A DNA stretch of 64,000 nucleotides from Quercus robur (GCF_932294415.1 NC_065539.1:34722001-34786000); one strand, 5' to 3'; positions 43,991 to 56,983 are shown, counted from the first letter of the stretch. Translations and numbers: made by a program. Notes: generated from the sequence alone by a model not told the origin.

Positions 43991-45674
43991 TAGGCATCCA
44001 TATATATAGTATGAACAAACTATTAATCAAGACAAATATAGAAAACTATTGTTTCTAAATACATAAGATGCAATCATCTACTAATAAAGACAAAATAATA
44101 ATAATAATATTGTTTCTTAATATTGGGTTGGCTAGGTTTTTTATTTATTTATTTATTTATTTTTTAGGTTTGTTTTTGTTAAGTTTTTGGGTTGGATAGT
44201 TGTAATTAGGTTGTGTTGGTTAGGCTGATTGAAGGAGAGGGGTGTTTAAGCTTTCGGAAGAGGTGAACCCAACTTAACTAGTAAAAAAAATATTTTATGG
44301 CTAGGGAGGCCTGAGGGCCCAAGCTCGGGCCCCTTGGGCCCCTCTTTGGGTCTGTCCCTAAGAGGCTAGTTTTTCACATATTATGTTATAGCCACCTAGG
44401 TGGTGGTGAATTGTAAATGCCAAACAATAAAGTGGTGTTAGTAGTAAATTTAGATGAGAATCAATATAACTTGATTATTTAACAGTTGTGAAAAATATTT
44501 TATATGTAATATTGCTCTAGATAAAAAAGATATATATATTTTTTTAATTTAACTTGTTTATTGTTGTATTCCACTAATAATAAGATGGTAAAATAGTGTA
44601 TTGATATTAAAAACTCAATAATTCAATTGAAACTATAATGTTTTTAATAGAAACGTTTAGGATTTAAATCCTCTTAATCCGTTGTAAATGTCAAATTTAT
44701 TACTTTTTTTATTTTTTATAAAGTTGCATTTGCTATGTTTTTGTGGCCAACTTCTCAATGAAATTCTAGATGAAGATTCTATTTTAATTTAACAGCTCAG
44801 ATCTATTGTACTCCATAACGTGGATATAGGGAGTTGGGATTAGGATTCGGTGCAATACCCCTATCTACTCTTATGTATTATTGAAGACTTATGTATTAGC
44901 TTTTTACTAAAATTTTAATTTATTTGCTAAAAAATAGTAAAAATATAATTGTATTAAAAAAAATAGATTAAAAAAAATTGTACATAAACAAATAAGTTAA
45001 TCAATTAACCCAAAAAAAAAAAAAAAAAAAATCAAAAGCTAACCAAAGTACAATCATTCAACAAAGGGAGTCAATTCGTACTAAAGGCCGTTTAGGCTTG
45101 ACAAGGGGAAAAAAAAAATTTAGTACAGGTAGAGCCAGAAATTTTTTTCCAAGGGGGCCAAGCTAAATATATAATGAAAAAAATTTTAATTCAAAGAATA
45201 ACACACACATAATATTTATTTATTTCCTATACATGGAATGTTTGTAATTTTGATTTAAAATATGATATTTTCTTACCTAAACAAAAATATTTACATCAAA
45301 TAAGAGTTTACATCTTTGAAAAAAAAAAAAAAAAAAAGAAGTCCTGAAATGTTTAAAAATATACAAGTAAATTTAATAGAAATAAAATATAATTAAATTA
45401 CGTATAGTATAAATTAAATGAAATGAATTTTTTTTTTTTTGGAGAAGAAAATGAAATTTAATTTAATGAGCTATGTATGACATAAGAGTAATTAGAGGGA
45501 ATAAAAAAAATGCATTAGTTAATTATATAAATGCAGTACATGTTTTTAGGAAAAATCTGAGGGGAGGGGGGGGGGGGGTTTATTGAAATTTATGTCCAAT
45601 TTTTTTTAATTTAATTTTATTTATACCAAAAATACAAGAGGCGGGAGGATTTTTGAAAAGTTAAGGAGGTAATA

Positions 45675-46151
45675 GCCAAGGATGACAATTTCTCCTTGCC
45701 CTGCCTTGACCTGCCTCACTCTGCTACACCACATGAGGGTTTTCTCCGCCCTGCAAAGGTGATGGGGCAAGAATTTTTTTCCTACCTTGCCCGCCTTGCT
45801 CTATTAGTATTAAAGACTTAGTTTGTATTACTAAGTATTTAAATGCATGAATATTAAGACTTTTTGTTTTATTGTGATATTATCTTGTTACACACTATGG
45901 GTAATGTTATTAAGCCCTTACTAAAAATTAGTTTGATATGATGCAATAAATTTAATTGTAATTTTAAGTATATTTATATTAATGAAACTGTTATTTTTTT
46001 TTAAATTGTAATAGATATGCAACAGGGTGTGACATTAACACGAAATAAAGTTTTGCGAGGCAGGACAGGATAGAGATGGGGTAAGACAAAACCACTTACC
46101 CCCGCCCAACCCCACCCCACCCCACCTCACCCCATTGCCATTCTTGGCTCT
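45675..46151. mobile_element. foldback MITE-like element
   Basis: The left end AGCCAAGGATGACAATTTCTCC is mirrored at the right by GAGCCAAGAATGGCAATGGGGT (read inward). The left interior (CTTGCCCTGCCTTGACCTGC) is also mirrored by the GC-rich right part (GCGAGGCAGGACAGG). This 'GGATGGCAATGGGG' terminal type occurs among plant MITEs. No TSD was found. Confidence 0.5.
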
Positions 46152-47016
46152 CCCCTTCGCCCCTGTATGTATGTATGTGTGTATATATATGCATATATTT
46201 TTTGTTGTATATCTTATAGACATATTAATGTTTTATAATATTTTCTTAAAATTTTAAAAAATTTTCAACTATATTTTTATGGATTTTGCTAATGTGTACT
46301 CCAATGGCACACAATAACTAACCATTTTTGGAAAAAAAATTTTCGAAAATTGAAAAAATATTGACAATTTTTTCAATTTTTAAGAAAATATTTTAAAAAA
46401 TAAATGACTTAAGACACACATTAACCAAACCATATTTTTATTGTACCAGCATAAACTTAAATTCTAGCCTAAACACGCAAAAAATCCTCTGTACTGTCAG
46501 TACAAACCAGTACAACCCCATGTTTTTTTTCGGTGCAATTTAGAAGAAATGTCAGTACTGATTTTATGGTCGATATGATATTTACCGCTGATACGGCTGG
46601 CATCGATACAAAATTTACTTCCCCGACACACTGCCTTTACACACAGCTGGGTCTAATTAGATAATATAAGATCCAAGTCTTATCAGCTTGCTAGAAATTC
46701 TATTCTGTTTCTTTGTTTTTGGCAGTGAAAAAAATAGTAATTAATTATTTCCGTCTAATATTTGACTCGTGCATCATATAGATTGAACCTAATGGGAATA
46801 GGCGTAAGCCCACCTGAAGTCACAGTAGCTGAGCAAGGAAGACTAAAGTCAGTTAGCATCAGAGTATACAGATTTTGTGAAACTATGGGTTGCCGCATTA
46901 GGGAGAGAAAAAGGTGGTGCCACTCAGGAAGAAATAGGGAAAAGAAAACTAGTATGTTCTGTAAAGACAATGATAAGATTTTCTTCGGGTGTCACAACCA
47001 CATGGAATTGTTATAT

Positions 47017-47072
47017 ATAAAGTGACTGAACTTTCTCAAAAAAAAAAAAAATAAATAAATAAAGTGACTGAA
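47017..47072 (+). mobile_element. poly(A) mini-insertion with 14-bp TSD
   Basis: ATAAAGTGACTGAA (47017-47030) recurs exactly at 47059-47072. The 28-bp insert is CTTTCTC, an A run and a TAAATA end. Confidence 0.85.
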
Positions 47073-47568
47073 AATCTCGTGTGAGTTTACATAAATTCCT
47101 AGAAATAATATATTATTGTATTTTGTGTGAATCTTAAGTTAGACATAATTTTAAGAAGGTATATTGTAATTGATTTTATAATAAGTAAAATTATTTAGAA
47201 TTTGTCTTGTAATTTTTCCTTGTAAGGAGAAATGTAAATCTTTGTGTTCTTGTATGTGGTTGATTTCTTAGCTTGTTGATAATATTTTTGAGTGATTGAT
47301 TAAAATTTTTATTTGAGTTTCTTAATTCATATGAGAAATGAGAATAGATTGGACCCAACAACCTCCTCTTCACAATTTAATTATTATATGAATGAAAAAT
47401 CCATTAAGCCAATACTATTAACTAAATGTTCATTAACATTTTCCTAAAATAAAAATGCTCATTAACATAAGTTGAACAATCAAACTAAAAAAAAAGGTTC
47501 CAACTAAAAATTGAACAATTTTCAATCTTACTCCAAAAATACTTAATATTATTAGATTTAGGTATATG

Positions 47569-47624
<56 letters not shown>

Positions 47625-48141
47625 AAGTTTTTGAAAATTCATATTTTACCATGCCATTATTATAATATATAGTTTTTCATTATATTAGTTTAAACTAATT
47701 AGAATTTTTTTTAAAGGACCCTAACCGGCCAACACTAAACAAATTTAAATGGAAAATACTAAAGACACAAATTATTTTACATACTTGTTTACAAACTACT
47801 AATGTGATAAATGGTTATTGATAAATAAAAAGTTATATTAATTGTGGACCCAGATAAGAATTTACTATATAAATAGTTTTTAAAATAGTTTGTGGGTGTA
47901 GTATTAGTCAATTTAAATTAAATTAGATCTTTTGAAAAAAAAAATTATAATTAAATTAGACAATTTTTTTCTACAAATTCTATAATTTTACTTTTTATTT
48001 ATTAATACTTAATCAACTCAACACTTAGCAAATTTGGATTAAATTAAGTTTAATCTTCTCTAAACAAGCTCCAATTAAATTTGAATTAGGAAGGTTCTTC
48101 TATAAATTTTATTTGTTAAAGTTGATTTAAACATGTATTAA

Positions 48142-48580
48142 GGAGAAAATGGGCAAATGCCCCTTTCAAAAATAAAAATTCTAGCATTTTGCCCCATTTT
48201 CCAAACTAATCAGGGAAATGCCCATTTTTTGAAACTCGATTTTCTCAAAATTGAGTTATATAAATAAAATTTTGGAGCTCTATAGTAGCGTTTTAAGGAG
48301 CCTATAGTGACGTTTTGTAATCCGATCTCTATGAAGTCGAGTTACATGCAATTTTTTTTTTTTTTTTTACCTTTAACTCGACTTCATGGAAATCGGATTA
48401 CAAAACGCCACTATAGGTTCTTAAAACGTCACTATAGGATCCTTAAAAACGTTACTATAGGTCTTAACTCGATTTTGAGAAAATTGAGTTTCAAAAGAGG
48501 GGCATTTTCCTAATTAATTTGGAAAAGAGGGCAAAATGCTGGATTGTTTTTTTGAAAGGGACAAAAGCCAATTTTTTCCC
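48142..48580. mobile_element. Mutator-like foldback MITE (439 bp)
   Basis: Perfect 9-bp flanks ATGTATTAA lie at 48133-48141 and 48581-48589. The whole element is an inverted repeat of about 200-bp arms around a T run near 48352-48368. Left end GGAGAAAATGGGCAAATGCC; right end read inward GGGAAAAAATTGGCTTTTGT. Inner arms share TGAAGTCGAGTT, GTAATCCGAT and CTATAGTGACGTTTT. RNA from either strand would form a long hairpin. Confidence 0.85.
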
Positions 48581-48589
48581 ATGTATTAA

Positions 48590-50716
48590 TATATATATAT
48601 ATATATATATATATGCAATATCTTTTGTCAAACTTTCCCCTACCTTACACTAGTTAACAACTCTAATGTATGGAAATAATTTAGGTATTGAATATTGTAT
48701 ATTAGGTTTTCTAATTAAATTCAAACACATGATTATATTGACTAATGAAATATAAACATTGCTGTCTTTCTCAAAGACATTTAAAATTAATACAACTATG
48801 TGTTTAAATTTTATTAGGGAATCTAATGTACTACATCTAAGGAATTGTACCTTAAATTTGTTTTATTTGTTTTTGTTTTTTCTTTTATAAGTAGTTACAA
48901 CAATGGAGGAGGGAGATTTGATATAAGGAGTTGTACCTAGATTTCACCCATAACATATCTAGTGCATTTCAATCGTAACACATAAATTTAAGGCTTCTTA
49001 AAAAAAAAAAAAAAAAAAAAAAAAGGAAAACTTAACATCATGGATTTGGGAAGAAAAATTTTAAGAATAAAAAATGGTTAATAAATAATCCTTAATTTGT
49101 TACTCTATAAAATAAGCAGAAGCCTTGTGCATGCTTTTATTTGTGTGCTTAAAATTTTAAAATAGAAACTAAATTTTTTATATTATATAGATATGATATA
49201 TAGATTACTTTTATTATTAGACCAAGATACAAAATAGTTTTTAAGATAGACAGCACTGAAACCAAGTGCCTTATTTGATGACAAATAATTTTATCAATCA
49301 AACAAACTAGAACCCACAATATAAGTAACTCTTTGGATATAAAGAATTTTGAAATTTTCAATAATTATAAATATGAAAAAACATGGAGCATAGAAATAGA
49401 TATATTTAAGACATTTTTTAAATTCAACAATTTTTCTCTTTACCTTTTATATTATTATCTATAACTTTTGTCTTACCTTTTTTGTCCCTCATTTGTGTTT
49501 TTAGGAAAATTACAAGGTAGGACCAAGAATTTTGTAACTCAATTGGTTGACACCTCATAATATTTCAATAAAAAAAATAATCAAATTCCCACTTTTTTAT
49601 AACTATCGAATTATCTATAAAAAATAATACCAAAAAATAAAGTTAGTTCTATATATGGTAAAATGTGAATATGTTTGAAAGATATATATAAAAAATTATT
49701 GAGTTACAAAACTTTTGGTCTACCAAAGATTCAAATGTTGTTGTACAATTCTTTTGGCTTTTGGTTCTTTTGACGTGGGATTGGAACTTCTTGTTTGTTT
49801 CTGTAATTAGAGCTGAGACTTGCAATCCTTCGTGTAAAAAAAAAAAAAAAAAACAGAATCACCCAATTTGGTCACAAAGCCCTGTCATGTAATGACCCAT
49901 TTGTACAAAGCAAGCAACCACAGACACAGTAAGACTTTTACTATTATATTTTTACAGAGAAAAAAAAAAAAAAAAGACTTTGATTAATTTATAACGAGAA
50001 TAACTAACAGTATGGCAGTAGAAGCAGCCTCTCAGAGCCTTCCGATAAGAATCATTCTCCTGACACGGACGATTTCAAGAATTCCTACAATTCCTTAACT
50101 TTAACTCTAACTCTTAACAACCACATTCTTAATTTTCACGCCCATACTCACCAATCACAAAAGTAAACACTATCTGTTTTTGTTTTTTGTTTTTTTGTTT
50201 TTCCCCTGTTTTAATTATTAGTAGTAATATTTATTTTTATATATATATATTTAAAAATAAAATATTAATCCCCTCAAAACCTGGGGGGATTGTTCTTATC
50301 TTATCAATCCAATCAAATTATTACTCTCTCGCAGATCTATGATCTGTCCCCATCCAATTCAATCAAAATATTATCTCATTCATTTTTTGTATAGTATTCG
50401 TTCTGAAACCATAATTTTCTGTCATTTTCTCGGCAAAATTTTGCGCTTTTTTTCCTCTCTCTCTAAGTGACGGTCTTCTTGGTTCTAATGGTTTCAGATT
50501 TATGATTTTCTCTATTCTCCGATTTCTTCGTTGAAAGCATAAGCTGCACATGAGCGTTGACCCTGTCTCTGCATTGGAAAGGAAAAAAAAATTAATTAAA
50601 GCCAGAACCATCTCTAAATTTTGAATCTTTTGATACAGGGTCTGTAAAATCTTGATTTTCATGCAATTGGGTGAATTGGGTTTCTCTTTTTTGGTGAAAG
50701 GTGAATTGGGTTTCTG
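48590..50716. other. intergenic and upstream region of the CaaX-protein gene
   Basis: AT-rich sequence with an AT microsatellite beside the MITE at 48590-48614 and an A tract near 49002-49024. A probable A-tailed mini-insertion lies at 49939-49973 between AAGACTTT copies (49931-49938 and 49974-49981). The last 400 bp turn pyrimidine-rich, as in a promoter and 5' UTR. No gene is seen. Confidence 0.45.
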
Positions 50717-50785
50717 ATGAATTACGAATATCCAGCGAATTTTCGATCAAAGACTGGTCCTTTGCTCTATTTTCATCGGAGCTAA
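50717..50785 (+). promoter_or_regulatory. upstream ORF (22 codons) before the CaaX-protein gene
   Basis: An ATG at 50717 opens a 22-residue frame (MNYEYPANFRSKTGPLLYFH and two more) that stops at 50783-50785, 48 bp before the main ATG at 50834. If it lies in the 5' UTR it could reduce translation of the main frame. Transcript start is unknown. Confidence 0.4.
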
Positions 50786-50833
50786 TTGGCAAAGAATTTG
50801 GGTTCACAGTTTGAGGATAGTGTTAACTTTTTG

Positions 50834-53472
50834 ATGGAAACGGATGCTACAGATGTTAATGGTTGCAAAAGTGAGGTTCCGTGTACTGTAGAATCTCCAA
50901 AGGTTGAGGATCAACATGTTAATGGAGAGGAGGATAGTGAGTCTAATTCATTATTGCCGCCTCGGCGAGATGAGATGTTGAGGAAGTCGGAGAAGACGAG
51001 GCGAAAAGTGCAGTGGAATGATAAGAATGGGAAAAAGCTCGCTGAGGTTTTGGAATTCGATCCGAGGTAATATACTTGTGTACATAAATATACATGGTTT
51101 TTGACAAAAGTTTTGGAAATTTGATGATTTTGTTGTGGTTGTTGTTTTGTGATTTGGCTTGGTTGTTTGAGTAGTGAGTTTCTTGATTTGGAAACTTGTT
51201 GTAGCTGATACATGAAGGATGACAACTTTATTTATCTAGCTACAGTATGTTTTTAACGCAAGAACTAGCAGTTGCACCTAACATTCTGTGAGTAGCCAAG
51301 GCTGCCAAGCCATAGGTGATGACTTGTTGTGGCCAGAAAGAATAGTAACTTTGATCATGTCAAGATGGTCAATTGTTCTTAGTGAGTTGGTGCCAATAAT
51401 AGACATTACCTTAATGATACTGTACATTTTTCTGGTATTGAAATGCAGTTTGAGGATTGGGTTGATCAATTGCAGTATGAGCAAAGCTGTATTTGCAGTT
51501 ATAAGCTGTTGTTGCTTAGTACTCTATTCTAATAGTGGAAAGATCAACCTAACAGCAGGATAATAGTTTTCACTGACAAAAATAGTTAATGAAAATAGTA
51601 TAGTCTAAACCTTGATTTTATGTTTTGTTATGGTTAGCATATTATTATTATTATTATGTATCATCCAAAATAAAGCCATGTTGGCTCTTTGATTTCAACT
51701 AAAGTTTATAATCATCTCTATCTTCAAATTATTGACTTGGACCAAAATGCATTACAATTATTTCATCAACTAAACAACCTGTGAATAAGAATATTGATTT
51801 TTTCATTGTATTGTTGTAAACTGCTCTAGGCAGTACATTGTCTTTGTAGTTTGATCTATGGGACATAAAATTTTTTGGAGCATTTTTTATTGATTATTTG
51901 AGTCTATGTATGCTACGCTTGCTCTGTTTAGCCTTTGTTTATGCACTCCTGTGCCGTACACAGGCCCATCCTTTTGCTGTGGTAAAAATCATGAGTCGGA
52001 TGTGAGTTTGTTTCTAAAAATTATGATGGTTGAACAATTTATTCTTTTTCTTTTTCTGGATTCGCATATAATTATGGCTTCATTGTGGTGTGATCATGCA
52101 TCTAACACCATATGCTTGCTACATATAATATTACTTGACTGGGTTTAGCTTATGTAAGATATTTCATTATTCGTATATAAATTCCATTTTTGGTCCATTG
52201 AAACACAAGAAAGTCTTTGTTGATCTTTCAGATTCATTTTCTCATGATTCTTTCTTTGTTTAATATCTTCTATGCTCCCAGTCTGGCTACAAATTTGGTA
52301 ATTCATGGAAATAATTTTGTAAAGAAAGTGCTGCATTAGTTTTATGATAAAATAGTATGCAATGTGGAGACAGGCTTTCTAAGTGTACGCTGATGATGAT
52401 AGTTGCTAGAAGATTTAGAGTGATACTTTGTGATCAGAAACATGTTTGTAGAAAGATAGGAGCTCAATTGAGTGTATGAGATGGATGCGTTTGGACAATG
52501 AAAAATTGAGCTAGAATCAAGTATTATAAAGAGAAAAAAAAAAAAAAAAAAAAAGAGATGCATCAGGGTTTTGGAACTTTATGGTTTATTTTGCCAAAGC
52601 GTTAATCAAACTCGTCACAATATTGATTCTGTCCTTACTCCCCAAAGCTTTTGTGCTTTCTGAAGAGTATAATTGACAGAATTTAGTTAAGCTGAAATAA
52701 TTTTGTTCTAGCAGAGCAGTAACCTTAGGCTGTTGCCAGCTTATTCAACTTTGAAAAATGATTATGCTCCATCTTCAACATTATTTCTTCTGACAAGAAT
52801 TTACAAATTCATGTATTGGTTACAAGTGTATTATAAAGATCTTAGGCTTAGAGCATTTCATATTTAAAACACTTTCTGCGAACATGAGCCTCATTTTAAT
52901 CTTCATAGCCTAATTTTGAGGATAGTATAGTTTCTCTAAACTGAAACACTGAGTTCGAGGAAATTGAAGTTACTTTTTAAAAAAATCCGTATAAATTCGG
53001 GTTGGGCTGTTTTTATCATACTCCACTTTTCGCTGTGTTTGATTGTTTCCACAAGATGGTGGATGTTGTTATGAGGAAGGCTGGGGCAGATGCAGCAAAA
53101 GTTGAGATGGAAATAGGAGTCTTATCATGTTTTTCTATTATTTTGTATTTTGGATTGTCTAATGTGATACCTCAAAAGGATGAGACATACATCCAACTTT
53201 TTAGGGCACACGGAGTTATGTTCTGAAGGCCAAAAAAGATGTTTGTCACATGGTTTATATGTATACCCAGGTGCTACTGATGGCAACAACTTATCACTTT
53301 TACAATATCCATTAATGGTTATGTACTGCTTATGTTGAGGAGATGAGTACCTTCACATGTCTAGCATGTATTGATCATGTCTCAAAGAAATTGGTGAAAC
53401 ATTTCATTGAAAACACCCCCTTGGTTTAGCACACTCTACCTTAATAGTTCATAGTTAGATGAATTGAAGACA

Positions 53473-53514
<42 letters not shown>

Positions 53515-53947
53515 TTTTTTTTTCAAATCTTCAGTTTGAGATAGATCCATTGCCTTCAGAGATAACTCAGTTTTCATGCATCCTGACATGTAAAGTAGTT
53601 TCTGCAAGAAACTGGTGAAAAATAATTCAAAGAAAACAATCCTGGGTTTAACATTACTCTTCTCTGCTGCTCTCTATTTTTTTTCCAATCTGTTTCTTTG
53701 CCTTAAAACTATACCAGAACTAGGCAGTATATATTCCCTATGCACTCCTGTTTAAGTTGTGAAAGAATGCTATGACATATGAGATTAACCTTAGAATTTA
53801 TGATATGATTTAATTCTGTATCACATACTTGTCTGTATATTTTAGTCTACAACTATCACTCATTCCTAGTCCCCTGTTTGTGCCTGCAGTGATGCAAGTG
53901 ACTCTGATGACGAGGATTCAGATTCTTGCATCTGTACCATAATGTAG
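50834..53947 (+). CDS. small acidic plant protein with C-terminal CaaX box
   Basis: Two exons, 50834-51066 and 53890-53947, encode 96 residues across a 2823-bp GT-AG intron. It belongs to a plant family of small uncharacterised proteins. Visible features are an acidic, Ser-rich N-terminal third, a basic segment RRDEMLRKSEKTRRKVQWND (44-63), the conserved-looking NGKKLAEVLEFDPSD (65-79), an acidic run DASDSDDEDSDS (79-90), and the tail CICTIM. The last four residues, CTIM, fit a CaaX prenylation signal (Met at the last position favours farnesylation), and C91 just upstream could be palmitoylated, so plasma- or endomembrane attachment is inferred. The ATG at 50834 is the first in frame; a longer frame has only a TTG. 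Reading on past the exon 1 donor meets TAA at once, so an intron-retained message would lack the acidic tail and lipid site. Confidence 0.8.
53472..53514. repeat. (CA)n-(TA)n microsatellite
   Basis: About 15 CA units followed by TA units, in the intron of the CaaX-protein gene. Confidence 0.9.
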
Positions 53948-55827
53948 ATATCATTCGGTACACCCTGTTTCAGAAAATATCTGCTGGCTAAATTAATGAG
54001 GCATTCTCTCCAACATTTGACGATTATAGTAGAAATTGGCCTCCTCTCATCTTCTTGTTGTAAAGATGGACCAAGGGTCGAAAACCAGTCTTATGTTTGG
54101 CATGATTTGTGTGCTATTCATTATAAGTGAAGTCTAACCATTTCTTAGGTGAGATTTTGATGAGTTTCTTAAGGGCGTATTCAGAGAATGGATCTCCTTC
54201 CCATGATAGAATCAGATGAGGATGATGGCAATATTGCTTCCATGATTTGTAACATATTCAATAGAATTGGGCTTTTCGATGCTTTGCCACGTACATTGAA
54301 ATGTATTGTAGAATATACATCCAAATGAATATTTAGGATTTAATGAAGCAGCAGGAACCTCAATTCCATTTGCTTCGGTTTTTCCATTTCTTCTTTCGCC
54401 AGCACAATTTTTCATAATGCAAGACAACTCCATCTACATGATTAGTCTGCTGAGACATAGTTCTCTTTCTTATCTTTGTCCCTTAGTGCATTTAAAGAGA
54501 GTTTCATCTCATGTGAACATGCCTAGTGAATAAAAATATTGAATTGGCATTTATCTTGCTCCTTAGAGAAGCATAATGTGCTAAATAACTTAGAACATGT
54601 GTTAAATGTAGAAGTTTTTTCATTCAGTTCTGCTTGGAGAATTGAGAAAAAGAACATAGGTCTGGATATTGAACTTTTCAAAGCCTCTATGACACTCTAA
54701 AAATTATTTATTACATTCAATTAAACAGAGAAATTTATCAAATTGAAGCTAGGGAATCTTGTATGATTCAATTATATCTTAATTTAAATTATCATAAACT
54801 CTCATAGTTATTTAATGAGCTGGTGTCACTTCCATGGTGAACCAATAGTTTATCATATACTCTGCGTATGCTAAATGTCTTCAGCTGGGACATATACCTA
54901 CTGCATATGCTCCATAATTGAGCATTTATTTTACTATATGCTGCATGATTATTGCTTTTTCAAACTGAATTTAACACCTTTCTCCAGCCACATGGTCTGC
55001 TCACTAATATATATGCGTATCGAACACAACACTGACTCAGATGTTATGTGGCCAGAAACCAATTCCCAGAGTAATCACTAGGATGGGTCAGAATAGTACT
55101 TCCGAATATGAGAATTCTCACCTGCAGGATCATTGTTTCCACGGAGGGATCCTTTTAACTTTACAACCACGTTATCAATACTAACTTATGAATGGAATTA
55201 CCAAATATACTGAGCTGTGGACATTCATTATTAATCTCAGCTAATTAATATGAAAATTTATGGGCAGTGTATTAGTTAGATTTAAATTCAGATTGAATTA
55301 ACTGAGTTTATTTATAAGTTATACCAGGAGGAGACAATTGACTCCTGCCTCTTCTCTTAATCAAAGTGGACACTTATTTAAGCCAATACTTTGTAAAATC
55401 ACTCTTGTATTTGCAATTTTCATAAATCAGGATGATATTAAACAATACAAGAGAAACTATCCAACATCATCAACATCCACAAAAGAATCAGAGGAGAATA
55501 AAAAAATCAGGAACACAAACACAAACAAAAACAACACTCCAGATTGTTCACACCCTATATGAATAGCCAAGAAAGATAAGAAAAACTAGCTTTGGCTGTT
55601 CATCTTCGTACCAAAATTAGTTACCGATTGTCCTTTCTTAATGGTTGTGCAAAAGTTGGATGAGCTTCATATGATACTCCTGTTCCATATGACTCAATTA
55701 ACTCCCTCAGGACCTGAAATAAGAAATTCTGCTGGCCTTTAATTTGCTGATTTCCAAAATTGCTCTGCCTTCTGTTTCTCTCCATTAATTTGATCCATAC
55801 AATATAGTTTTCTTCACTGACATGGCC
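53948..55827. other. region between convergent genes, no gene seen
   Basis: This holds the 3' UTRs of the two flanking genes at its ends. Frames such as 54212-54433 (minus) and 55338-55562 have no recognisable features. Confidence 0.5.
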
Positions 55828-56674
55828 TTAAGAGCAATGGGTTGTGATCTCTGACCTATTAGACTTCGGTAAAACCAACCAGCTTGAAAGGCTGGAATCA
55901 ACAGCAATCTCTTGCATTAGAGGTTTGGACTGACTTGGATTTGAGAAAGGCAATGGATCTAAAATTGGCTTTGAACTAATGAATATAAGTGGCTCTTCCT
56001 TTAATTCTATGTTCTCCTTCCTCTGGTGCTTAGGTGGTGCTGCTTTCGCTTTGACTGCTTTCCATTGGGAGAGATTTTCTATTGGGTTTAGCACATAATG
56101 TACATATTGACTTCTATCTCGAGCATTTGAAGCGGACGGGGGATTTACATTGATTTTATCCTTGGCCAACCGAGTCAAAGAAACTCTTTCCTGTGATTCC
56201 ATATTTGAAGACTCCAATTGCCCAGAATCCTCTTCTTGGCTTTCACCATGATGAATGCCATTGTTGCCATAACCTTCATTATCATCACTGTCATTGTAGT
56301 CATCAATGTCGTTTTCGTAATCATCATCATCCAAATCAATTTCCTCAAATTCTAATTCATCCTCATCGTCATAGTTGTATGTACAATTTTGGTACCTATA
56401 ATTTGAAGGGTACGCGCCCGTAGTAAGGGCTGTTGAATGCCATTTAGAAAATGAAGGGATTAGGCCTCGTTTCGCTGTTTCTTCGCCTTTCTTTCCCTTT
56501 TCTCCCTCCTCATCACTCTCCAACAAACTACAATCAGTTGGAATTGGCTCATAGGTCTGAACATTTAAATTAAAGCTGACTTTCTTCCTGATTTTGAAGC
56601 TGGACTCCTCCTTAGGCTTGTCTCTAAGAAACAAACAGAACAAGGACAATAATATCATCTAACATATATATCAG

Positions 56675-56716
<42 letters not shown>

Positions 56717-56983
56717 ATGTCTAACCTGAACCCAGAATCTGAGCAAATGGGGTCCTCTTTGATGTCAAGATTTACAGGGAAAGAGGAATCCAAAGGCTTA
56801 TAACTTCCATGTTTCTGCAACAAAGTGCAAAACATAAACTTGTTCAACAATAAATTAAACAATTATAACGCAAATAAAGATAGAAAAAAAGAAAAAGAAA
56901 GAAGTAATCAATGAAACCTTATTGGAATGTACTCGACGCTTTCTTTTCTTGGAAAAACCAAAACATGCAAGAAAACACCCCAT
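55828..56983 (-). CDS. plant-specific MGCF-type protein with acidic central region
   Basis: Three minus-strand exons, 56918-56983, 56726-56814 and 55828-56623, with GT-AG introns and matching phases, give 316 residues. I recognise it as an uncharacterised plant protein type and know no function. The N-terminus MGCFLACFGFSKKRKRR has Gly2 for possible N-myristoylation, Cys3 and Cys7 for possible palmitoylation and a polybasic patch, so membrane anchoring is inferred. Residues 65-79 (KKVSFNLNVQTYEPI) and 123-136 (YPSNYRYQNCTYNY) look like conserved motifs. A long Asp/Glu/Asn/Tyr-rich stretch spans about 136-185. After about 185 the chain is polar and probably disordered, with NPIENLSQWKAVKAK near 239-253. 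The 5' side has GA, GT and poly-G tracts (57067-57121) and a TATA-like TTTATATCAAT on the minus strand near 57130. Confidence 0.82.
56676..56713. repeat. (GA)n microsatellite in intron 2 of the MGCF-type gene
   Basis: An uninterrupted GA run of about 19 units lies within the 102-bp second intron, close to its 5' splice site on the minus strand. Confidence 0.9.

Larger units (their letters stand above)
43991..48141. other. intergenic, AT-rich, transposon debris
   Basis: Possible ends of other hAT-like elements lie near 44330-44360 (GGGCCCCTCTTTGGGTCTGTCCCT) and 45125 (ACAGGTAGAGCCAGAAATTT). A foldback lies at about 45675-46151. A CT/AT microsatellite lies at about 47571-47625. The frame at 46762-47025 is unexplained and has no ATG start. 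No gene can be supported. Confidence 0.45.

Noticed and set aside
45413-45475. Poly(T) tract between AATGAAATGAATT and AAATGAAATTTAA as another mini-insertion
   Set aside because: The flanks are AT-rich and too poorly matched to separate from chance.
46762-47025. 87-codon frame with ordinary-looking composition
   Set aside because: It starts with TTG, has no known motif and ends inside a mini-insertion flank. It could be a gene relic; evidence is too weak to list as coding.
53002-53226. 74-codon frame inside the intron of the CaaX-protein gene
   Set aside because: It has no ATG at its start and no splice signals tying it to the exons, and no recognised domain. Left unassigned.
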